From Paenibacillus rhizophilus (lineage in GTDB: Bacteria; Bacillota; Bacilli; Paenibacillales; Paenibacillaceae), in the NCBI RefSeq assembly GCF_003854965.1, contig NZ_RQPI01000012.1:1-64000 (forward strand): a stretch of 64,000 nucleotides of DNA. The letters are read 5' to 3'. Positions 34,931-43,900 of this stretch are shown here, piece by piece; within the stretch, counting starts at the first letter, position 1, and each line of letters begins with the position of its first letter. The notes under the pieces are model-generated. The model had not been told where the DNA came from. It saw nothing but the letters and a program-made list of their open reading frames with translations, and searched no databases. The position numbers and the translations under genes are program-made.

Positions 34931-36196
34931 TTATGAGTTCAGTTTTCCCTGTACGGGTTCAACCGGGGTAACTGACGTTACAGCATAATTTAATAACAAT
35001 TTCAGGATCATGCCTACACAAGCTAAGGCAATCGGTAAAACTAGAATTCTCGTGTCGAATAAAGCGCCGTAAATGGAATTCCCGATAACTCTGCCTATTG
35101 CAAACAGCATGAATAGTACAGCGTAGAATCGTCCCAAGTAAGCATTCCCAACTTTCTTCTGGTTGAATGAGGTAAAGAATACACCGTAAGTTGAGAAGCA
35201 CAGGGAGAACAAAAAAGATATTAAACTAAGCAGCGTGATCATCACCACACTGTGATGGTGCATTGAATGATTAATACCCGGGATTGGAATGAGGAATAAC
35301 AGCAGTATTGCCCCCAACATCCCATACATGCCCACATTCAGCGCCTTAAGATCTTTAAACGATTTGTTCACAAGCGGCACCGTAACAAAAGCAAACAATG
35401 TTGCAGCAGAATAGAACGATTGAACGGTGCCATATTGAGGATCACTCCCCGCAAAAACCGATTTAACGAGGAAGGGTAGCCCTATCAAGAATAGGGGCAG
35501 AATCAACATATGGGTAAGCATACCGTTAATGCTGATGCTTAAAATCTCCTTGTCCCGGTATAATCGAAATCCATCCTTCACAAATGACATAATCCGGTTG
35601 TCGGCTGTCTCCGTTTGAATCTTCCTGAGTTTGATAAATAGGTTCATAACTCCTGTCACGAAGAAAGTGACGGCATCCAGCAGCAATACCAGCGAAAGTC
35701 CCTTCCAGCCATACAACAAGACCGCAAAAGCCGGTGCAATGATTTTTCCTACCTGCCAGAATAGTTTGTTGATCAAATTCCCGCTTACAATCTGCTCTTT
35801 GTCAACAATGGCAGGAAGCAAGGTCATTGCAGCCGGCTGATAAAAGCTGTCGCAAATCCCAAAGAAAAGCGCCAACGCATAAATATCCCAAAGGGAAATT
35901 ACATGATGAAGGGAATATAGATAGAGCGGGATCAGCGCTATTCCGCGCAAAAAATCCAACAGGACAATTAACCGATTTTTATTTACCCGATCTACGATTG
36001 CGCCTGCAAATGGGGCCAATAGGATAGAGGGCAATGCGGACAGTGTCAATACACCTGCATATTGACTGGCCGATCCGCTGAGCTTTAGCACATAGAGAGC
36101 AAGCGCGATTGTCAGCAGCTCATCCCCCATCAGGGTGATGAGCCCGCCAAAAATGTACAAGGAAAAGCTGCGAATATTGAATAGTTTATAATTCAT
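34931..36196 (-). CDS. MFS exporter (EntS/MFS_3 type)
   Basis: A 421-residue protein with about twelve hydrophobic segments. It has the family motif FAGAIVDRVNKNRLIVLLDF between segments 2 and 3. It lies 28 bases after the PKS gene and 20 before comX, so it is probably in the same operon and may export the lipo-amino-ketide or the pheromone. Confidence 0.85.
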   Translation of the reverse strand: MNYKLFNIRSFSLYIFGGLITLMGDELLTIALALYVLKLSGSASQYAGVLTLSALPSILLAPFAGAIVDRVNKNRLIVLLDFLRGIALIPLYLYSLHHVISLWDIYALALFFGICDSFYQPAAMTLLPAIVDKEQIVSGNLINKLFWQVGKIIAPAFAVLLYGWKGLSLVLLLDAVTFFVTGVMNLFIKLRKIQTETADNRIMSFVKDGFRLYRDKEILSISINGMLTHMLILPLFLIGLPFLVKSVFAGSDPQYGTVQSFYSAATLFAFVTVPLVNKSFKDLKALNVGMYGMLGAILLLFLIPIPGINHSMHHHSVVMITLLSLISFLFSLCFSTYGVFFTSFNQKKVGNAYLGRFYAVLFMLFAIGRVIGNSIYGALFDTRILVLPIALACVGMILKLLLNYAVTSVTPVEPVQGKLNS

Positions 36197-36224
36197 CCCG
36201 AACCTCCTTCATCATACATAACCC

Positions 36225-39200
36225 TTACAAAAAGTTTACTTCCTTACAGTGGTCGAGCATTCTCTCTATATGCAGCGGGCGGACCGACTCCCAGGAGAAA
36301 CCGAGCCTTTCCAGATAACGTTCTGTTTTTTCAGTGGCAAAGAAATACTCCGATGGAGCGTGCAGCATATCCAAATACAAAAGAATCTGATTGGCAAAAG
36401 ATTGACGATCAGCATTCGTTTTATCCTCGGACAAGTCGAGCATCATTCTCAGATATTCTTGAACAGGCTCCAATTTCATGCTTTGTTCACCGGAAACTTC
36501 ATTCAGCATTCTTGCCAAGGCTGAAAAGCTGATGGTGAACGGGTTCATTAAATGATGGATATCATTCCGAAGCGCACTTACCGGGAGCAAGAGCGTGATG
36601 GCCATGCTTACCGAATCAATGAAACACAGCTCGATGTTCTCCCTTTCAATATCAGGAAATGCCCCTGTACGAACAGCAGCTTTTAGCATGGCATAGACCG
36701 CATTATCGCCGATATTTTCTTGAAATCTACCGGTTTGTGAATCACATATCAGGTGCCCGATGCGGTAGATCGAAACATTCAGACCCTCACCCTTTGCAGC
36801 AAGAAGCATTTTCTCGGCTATAAACTTTGTGCGCGCATAATGAATATTCAGCTCTTGACCTTGATCACAATCAAATTCAGTGAAGAGCGCCTTGCTGAGA
36901 CCTTCACGCTTACCGGTTCCGATCCCCAGAGTAGAGATATGATGCAGATCCTTCATTTTTCCACTCTTGACGAATTCAAGAACACGTCTGGTGCCCTCAA
37001 CGTTCACTTCAAAGAACTTTGATTCTTCGCCGTAATAACTTGTATATGCGGCCGCATGGAGTACAACGTCAACCTCCAGCGAAAGTTCATGGTATGCCGC
37101 TTTCTCCAAGCCTAAACGATCCTGACAAATATCCCCGTTAACAACGATCAGCCGGTCTTGAAACTCCTTGAGCAAATCGGTTTGAAAATAGAAGAGTGCT
37201 TTATTACGCAAACGCTCCGAAGCATCCGCAGCGTCATGCCCTCGAACAAGTACTATCAACCGGAGAGAAGTATGAACTAGCAAATCGCGCATCAGATAGA
37301 TACCCAAATAGCCAGTTGCGCCTGTTAAGAGAAGAGTATTATATCCATTTGTCACGCTGAGGTCCGCCTCATGCATCTGAGCAAGCCTTGTATGATATTC
37401 CTTCAGGGGCTTTTCAAGTTCCATGCAGTCCTTGAGTTCCAGCTTTTCCTTACGGGATAAAATCCTGTGTTGCAGAGCTTCTATCCGGAGCAATTTATGG
37501 TTTATGCCGGCCTGCACTTGCAGTGCTTGCTGACAGATGGTGGAGAAACGAAACATGTCGTTTATTGACCATTGATAATGCTTTTGCATCTCCGATACAA
37601 GCTTTAGGGCGATGATTGAGTCACCTCCAATTTCAAAAAAATGATCATGAAGCCCCACTTCTTCAATTTTGAGCACATCCCCCCAAATGCTGGCGATTTG
37701 AATTTCATCCGGCGAATATTCACCTTCTGGTCTTCCAGTCAATTTGATCGCTGGGGAAGCCTGGAGCCGATGATCTGGGGAAGACCAGTAGCGCTGCTTG
37801 TCAAAAACATAGGTAGGCATATGTACGCGTGCAGGGTTTGATTCCAAATGAAAAGACTCCCACCGTACAGAATATCCAGAGATATAGCTGAAGCAGGCCT
37901 GCCTCAGCTCAGTAAGCCGATTCCCTTCATTCATTCCGCTAATGACCGAGGGCTGCCACGCCTTTTCTTCTCCGAAATCTTGTCCGAAAAAAATGTCCGG
38001 GTTGTCACAATCATCGAAACGATCACAAGAATCAAGCTCACGCAATTTAAGAAGCAGGTCCTCTATACTTTCTGTAAGAATAGCAAGTCTGTATTGGTAA
38101 TGGCCTCTTCCTGTTTGCAATGTATAGCAAATATCTTCCAAACGATATTTTACTTTATTTTCAACAAAATGTATATAACTTCTAATCGTTTTTTTGAGAC
38201 TGCTCAGCTTGCGAGTAGAAAGCACAAAAACATAGCAGCGACTGTCTTCTTGCTTCATATAATCAGCCTGGGTGGAAGGGGCTTCCTCTAGCAGCACATG
38301 ACAATTGGTTCCGCTTAGTCCAAAAGCATTGACACCGCAACGTCTAGGTTTACCGTCCGATTCCCAATCGGACAGGCGGCTATTAACATATACCGGTGAG
38401 TCAATGAACGATATTTGCCGGTTTGGTTGTGTAAAATGCAGCGTTGGAGGAAGCTTTTTGTGCTTCAAAGCTAGTACGGCCTTGATTAGCCCAGCCAATC
38501 CTGCTGCATGGTCCAAGTGGCCAAAGTTTGATTTCAATGAACCGATTCCGCAAAACTGTCTTTTTGTTGTGAACTTTTGAAATGCCTTACGGATTCCCTC
38601 GATTTCAATGGGGTCACCCAGCTTCGTTCCTGTGCCATGTGCTTCGATATAGCCTATCGTTTCAGGATTGATTCCTGCCTGTCTCCAAGCTTTTGTTAGT
38701 ACTTGCGTTTGTGCGTCAGCATTCGGCGCGGTTAGACCGGCCGATCTCCCATCCTGCTGACAGGCACTTCCCTTTATCACTGCATGGATAGAGTCCCGGT
38801 CACGAAGCGCCTTGTGCAGTGGCTTTAAAACAATGGCACTAACGCCTTCGCCAAGACCGGTTCCATCCGATGCATCATCAAAGGCCTTCGTTCGGGCATC
38901 GGATGATTCGATTCCGATCTTTACATCCATATCCAGGGGTAGCAACATTAGCTTCGAACAACCTGCGATCGCCATATCGCTTTCGCCCGTACGAATCGAT
39001 TGACAAGCGAGATGTACCGCTGCCAGTGACGATGAGCATGCCGTATCTACCACCATGCTCGGACCCTTCAAATCGAGCAAATACGCCATCCGCCCTGCAA
39101 TAATAGAGGTAATATTACCCGCGCGGCCAACCGCCATATTTAGCGGGTCTATATCAAAGATATATCGGCGATAATTAGCCAATAAATCCGGGCTAAAGCC

Positions 39201-39641
39201 CAAAAAAACACCGGTATTGCTACCTATCAACTTGGTGCCGCCATATCCGGCATCCTCAATCGCACTCCAAACGGTCTCCAGGAACAACCGCTGATTGGGA
39301 TCCATCAATTCTGCTTCGGCAGGGGATAACCGGAAGAATTCTGCATCAAACTTATCGATTTCTTCCAGGTACCCGCCTTCGAAATATGAGTAAGACTTAT
39401 CATCCGCGTTCAAAAAAGAAAGCAACTGGTCTGCATCTCGTTTACGAGCCGCCGGCAGCGAACGGACGCAGTCAACGCCATCTTTTAACACGCGCCAATA
39501 CTCATCCAGATCATTCACCAATGGAAACTTCAAGCCAATTCCGATAATCGCGATATCCTGATTGTTAACCTGCTCGATATCGATGTTTTCCTCGAATAAA
39601 TCAGAAGCTTCATCTAATACGAATTCAGAAAAATCTAACAT
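36225..39641 (-). CDS. PKS module KS-ACP with terminal thioester reductase
   Basis: A 1138-residue protein. KS at about 27-455 is complete: Cys in DTACSSS (about 203), His in EAHGTGT (about 333) and NFGHLDHAAG (about 372). Carrier domain at about 645-715 has GGDSIIALK. The thioester reductase at about 770-1130 has TGATGYLGIYL (NADPH site) and YARTKFIAEKML (Tyr and Lys). No AT, KR, DH or ER is present; the free acyltransferase next door must load the extender, and the beta-keto group should remain. The reductase would release the chain as an aldehyde or alcohol. Starts immediately after the AT stop (TAAATG). Confidence 0.93.
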   Translation of the reverse strand: MLDFSEFVLDEASDLFEENIDIEQVNNQDIAIIGIGLKFPLVNDLDEYWRVLKDGVDCVRSLPAARKRDADQLLSFLNADDKSYSYFEGGYLEEIDKFDAEFFRLSPAEAELMDPNQRLFLETVWSAIEDAGYGGTKLIGSNTGVFLGFSPDLLANYRRYIFDIDPLNMAVGRAGNITSIIAGRMAYLLDLKGPSMVVDTACSSSLAAVHLACQSIRTGESDMAIAGCSKLMLLPLDMDVKIGIESSDARTKAFDDASDGTGLGEGVSAIVLKPLHKALRDRDSIHAVIKGSACQQDGRSAGLTAPNADAQTQVLTKAWRQAGINPETIGYIEAHGTGTKLGDPIEIEGIRKAFQKFTTKRQFCGIGSLKSNFGHLDHAAGLAGLIKAVLALKHKKLPPTLHFTQPNRQISFIDSPVYVNSRLSDWESDGKPRRCGVNAFGLSGTNCHVLLEEAPSTQADYMKQEDSRCYVFVLSTRKLSSLKKTIRSYIHFVENKVKYRLEDICYTLQTGRGHYQYRLAILTESIEDLLLKLRELDSCDRFDDCDNPDIFFGQDFGEEKAWQPSVISGMNEGNRLTELRQACFSYISGYSVRWESFHLESNPARVHMPTYVFDKQRYWSSPDHRLQASPAIKLTGRPEGEYSPDEIQIASIWGDVLKIEEVGLHDHFFEIGGDSIIALKLVSEMQKHYQWSINDMFRFSTICQQALQVQAGINHKLLRIEALQHRILSRKEKLELKDCMELEKPLKEYHTRLAQMHEADLSVTNGYNTLLLTGATGYLGIYLMRDLLVHTSLRLIVLVRGHDAADASERLRNKALFYFQTDLLKEFQDRLIVVNGDICQDRLGLEKAAYHELSLEVDVVLHAAAYTSYYGEESKFFEVNVEGTRRVLEFVKSGKMKDLHHISTLGIGTGKREGLSKALFTEFDCDQGQELNIHYARTKFIAEKMLLAAKGEGLNVSIYRIGHLICDSQTGRFQENIGDNAVYAMLKAAVRTGAFPDIERENIELCFIDSVSMAITLLLPVSALRNDIHHLMNPFTISFSALARMLNEVSGEQSMKLEPVQEYLRMMLDLSEDKTNADRQSFANQILLYLDMLHAPSEYFFATEKTERYLERLGFSWESVRPLHIERMLDHCKEVNFL

Positions 39642-40967
39642 TTATGCAACCCCCCCTACAGTTGGCATACCGCTATCAGTATTCCATTTCCTGCTTTCAG
39701 CAGAGAGGCGTACAGCCTCATATACCGGATAAAGCAAGCTCGTTCTGAGCCCTTCATGGATTTGTTTATTGGCCAGAATTGTGTCCAACAGATTGGAGCA
39801 ATCTCTCAATTCCTGCTCCGTCACTTTGGCGCTCCCTGCTTCCAATCGATAATGAATTTGTTCGAGCAGTCGATATGGATGCACGACATTTTTCTCATAG
39901 GTTAGTTCATCGATTCCATCATTTCGGTTCGGTGTACTTACCGAAGCAGCCAGACAATACTTCACAATCTGCAATTCATTTTCAAATCCTAAAGCCCTCA
40001 TTGCCTGTTTGGGTCGGTCAATCGCGGCGAGTTCGCTGCAAATGATCGTGAAATCATCGGGTACATCGATTGACAACGCCCGGAGATTGTGATGAATTGG
40101 CACTAATTTTTTCAAAACACTCCGCGGCCCAAACTCAACGGCGTAGTTCAGATCCCGATAATGGAGAGCCTCCATCGTTTCAACCCAGCGTACCGAATTT
40201 GTAAGTTGTGCCGTCAGCTTCTCTCCGATTTCATCTGACGACCGATAGGGCAATCCATCCAGATTCGATAATACAATACCTTTTGGCTGGTGAAACTGAA
40301 CCTGGCTTATGGCCTCTTTCATCAGTTGGGCAGCCGGTTCCATATACGGACTGTGAAAAGCTGCGCTGACTTTTAACGGGATGACCGCCGCCCCTTGTTG
40401 TTCCAGTCGTTGTGTAACTTTCTGCAAGGATTCGGAATGGCCTGAAATAACCGTTTGATCCGGTGCATTATAGCAAGCAACCACGAGAGTCTCCGGCAAT
40501 ACATCTAAACTCTCAATCGCCTTCATCACCTGCTCTCTACTAGCATGATTCACAACTCTCATCCCGGTTTGCTTATTTTCCGCAGCTTGCTGCATATACA
40601 GCCCGCGTTTCTGCACCAATTGAACCGCATCATGAAACGTGAGCGCACCCGCACAGGTCAGGGCAGTCCACTCTCCAAGACTGTGACCTGCATATAAATA
40701 AGGCTGGATGCCGTGTAATTCAAGAAACCATTCAAACATTGCAACACTGGTTACAAATATTGCAGGCTGGGTAATCTCTGTTTGCATAAGCGTTGACCCA
40801 TCGCTTTCACCGCAAAATTTCCGAAGATCGTACCCTAGCAGATCACTTGCTTCTTCAAAGCGAAGCCTTGCTGTCGGACTCATTTCACAACATAGCTTTT
40901 CCATACCTGGATACTGTGAACCTTGACCAGGAAATAAAGCGGCCATTCTGATCGACTCGATATTCAT
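39642..40967 (-). CDS. Free-standing acyltransferase (malonyl transferase) for the PKS
   Basis: A 441-residue FabD-type acyltransferase. FPGQGSQYPGM at the N-terminus, the Ser of AGHSLGEWTALTCAG (about 94) and the His of AAFHSPYM (about 200) form the active site; the AFHS motif usually indicates malonyl rather than methylmalonyl specificity. Residues about 310-441 are an extra C-terminal region not seen in FabD; I do not recognise it. It overlaps the NRPS stop by 4 bases and supplies the KS-ACP protein, which has no AT domain. Confidence 0.9.
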   Translation of the reverse strand: MNIESIRMAALFPGQGSQYPGMEKLCCEMSPTARLRFEEASDLLGYDLRKFCGESDGSTLMQTEITQPAIFVTSVAMFEWFLELHGIQPYLYAGHSLGEWTALTCAGALTFHDAVQLVQKRGLYMQQAAENKQTGMRVVNHASREQVMKAIESLDVLPETLVVACYNAPDQTVISGHSESLQKVTQRLEQQGAAVIPLKVSAAFHSPYMEPAAQLMKEAISQVQFHQPKGIVLSNLDGLPYRSSDEIGEKLTAQLTNSVRWVETMEALHYRDLNYAVEFGPRSVLKKLVPIHHNLRALSIDVPDDFTIICSELAAIDRPKQAMRALGFENELQIVKYCLAASVSTPNRNDGIDELTYEKNVVHPYRLLEQIHYRLEAGSAKVTEQELRDCSNLLDTILANKQIHEGLRTSLLYPVYEAVRLSAESRKWNTDSGMPTVGGVA

Positions 40968-43900
40968 CTTGATACAGCTCCCTCTACGGATACGGATGAG
41001 TTATAAAATTTTCCTACTCGATGCAACAACTCCAAGTAACGTCGGAACAAAGCTGCTACGCTTTTCTGATCGAGAAGGTCTGCATTGAATTCACATATAA
41101 AAGAAAAGTGCTCGATACTTCTGTTCACCGCAAGTGTTATCCCATGATGTTCTATCCATTGCTGTGACAAAGTGAATAAACGGTCCACATAGAACAGAGG
41201 GAATAGATGCTTTGAATCTTTGAGGTGCGGTGAAAGGTGTTCGGATGATATGCAATCTTCTTGCGGAGGCATATTCATTGGAACCCGTATCCACTTAAAT
41301 AACCCCTGCAAACCTGAAATCTGATCAAAAGAAATCGTAAACTTCTGTATCCGATTTACCTGTGATGTGACAGCTGAAATACCGATACGTTCCTGCTTTG
41401 TGATCTCGTGGAAGAGATAAGCAAATACCGACAGACAGATCTGTTCGACTGAAATATCCTCCGCAGCCGCTGCAAGTTTTATTTGCGTATGCATAGGTTC
41501 CGGAACGGTGAATTTGTAGACCGATTTGATAAACGCTTGCCGGGAAACGTTGTAATAGACATCAGGCAGCCGGACCGGCTCAATCCTTGGAGAAGCTGCT
41601 TCTTTTTCAGTTAAATAATAGGCAAGTAACGATATGGTCGGATAAGCAAATAAATCAACCACCTTCATTCGTCCTGGAAGCTGTTCCTCTATCTTCTGAT
41701 GGAGCTTGACTGCCAGCAAGGAATTCCCTCCCACTTCAAAGAAATGATCGTAGATACCTAACCCTTCCAGTTGAAGGACCTCTCTCCAGAGCACCAGTAA
41801 TTGACGTTCCATGTCACTTTGTGGTCCCGGGCGTTCCTCGTCCGCATCCAATACTTCAACAGGGTCTGGCAGCAGCTTCCGGTTGATCTTTCCATTCTCG
41901 TTAATCGGGAAGGCTTCAACTTGAATAAAGCGTGCCGGAACCATATATTCTGGAAGATGGCTTGCAAGAAAACCTCGTAATGCCCGCATAGAGATTTGTA
42001 CAGGATTAACCGCTACATATGCGCACAGCTCCAAAGCATTTGTTGGGCCTGAACGGGAAATAACCACCGCTTGCCTGATATCCGGATGCTGGTTCAACCG
42101 GTTCTCGATCTCGGCAAGTTCGACCCGATACCCCCGGATCTTGACCTGTGAGTCGATTCGGCCAAGAAATTCAATGCGACCATCTGCCACATAACGTCCC
42201 AAATCACCGGTTCGATAGAGCCTTTCCGAGTTGCTCCCGTTATACCGGAGGTCGACATCTAGGAAAGCCTGTTCCGTTAAGGAGGGATCGTTATAACCTC
42301 TCGCGACGCCGACCCCTCCAATATAAATTTCGCCTGGAATTCCGATGGGAAGCAATTTACACTCCGAATCCAGTACATGGATACGAGTATTGGCGATTGG
42401 ATTGCCTAACGTAGGGCGGGTCTTGAATGCATCAAGCCCTTCCGGTTCGATAGATTGGGCGATACAGCCAATTGTGCATTCTGTGGGACCATAGTGGTTC
42501 ATTATTCTCGCATTCGGATAGGCACGGTAGTATTTCGCTATATCCTCTACCTGTATCGGTTCTCCTCCCAGGATGATGAGCCGCAGTGCGCTTAGGTTCG
42601 TTCTGCTAAACGCTGACGCTTCTACCAGCAGATGAAACAGGGAGGGTGTCATTTTGATATAGGTTATCCGGTGCTTCTCCAAATAAGCCAGCAGCTCGGA
42701 AGGATCCAGTAAATGAGATTGGGGTACAATATGAAGTTCACAACCGCATGTTAAAGCACTGAATAAAGCTGTATAGCCCAGATCGAAGGCATAAGAGGAG
42801 ACGAGTACAGCACGGTCATCCACACAGAGCTCTGCCTGTTCCTGAAGCCATGCAACATAATTCACAAGCCCGCGGTTTTCTAACAAGACACCCTTAGGAG
42901 TCCCCGTGCTTCCAGAGGTATAGATGGAGTACACTAAATCGTCGGAATGGGATACAGTTGGCGGGATAGATGTCTCTTCATCATCGTCTATCTCATCCAA
43001 ATCAATCCTGATCCTGCTGAAAGACTGGGCTAAAGCTAAAGTTCCTTCGCCATGTGTTACAATCACGCTGCAGGCGCTATCCGTCAGAATCCGTTCCGTT
43101 CTTTCAGCAGGCGAGCCAGGATCAATCGGCACAAATGCGCAGCCTGCATTCAGAATACCGACAATACCTACACCTAAATGAGCGGTACGCCCTGTCATTA
43201 GCCCAATAAGCGAACCCGGTTTAACCCCGAGGGAGTGCAGTTTTCTTGCTAGCCTATTTGCCTTACGGTGCAGCTCCTTGTAGGTTAAACGCAGGTCTGG
43301 GGTCGCGACAGCGAGATGCTCAGGATATTTAATTGCAGCCTGATTTAGCATTTCCTGTATGCAAGCGGCAGGTAGCGGCTTTCTTAATCCTTGAAAATCG
43401 GATAGCAGTTGTTTCTTCTCGTAAGCAGGCAGCATATGGAACTGACCGAGCACCATATTCTCATCCTTCACAAAACCTTTCAGCGCTTCAATAAAATGGG
43501 CACCAATTCGTTCGATCGTTTCATGCTCATACTTTACAGCGTCATACCGAAGCTTGACCTGCATTGCGCCTTCTTCTTCCTCGATTTCTACCGCAAGTTC
43601 AAATTTAGGTTCATATTCGTCGACCCTGAGCGGTGTAATCCGAAGTTCCGAATCTTGAATGACAGGGTGCTCCATATTTTGAAAAACAAACAAGGTTTCG
43701 AAAAGCGGATTCTTTCCGGCATCACGCTGCAAATTCAAATCCTGAATCAAATCCTCCAACGGGTAAAGCTGATTGTCGAAAGCCTCCAAAATCCCCTTCC
43801 TGATGTCTTGTAAAAACTCTCGTACAGTCAACCTGGATGCAGGTTGGCATAGAATCGGCAGAGTACCTGCAAACATTCCGATAACAGACTCCCATTCCTT

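Noticed and set aside
39642..40967. Housekeeping FabD (fatty acid synthesis)
   Set aside because: The gene overlaps the NRPS and directly precedes an AT-less PKS, and the protein carries an extra C-terminal region of about 130 residues.
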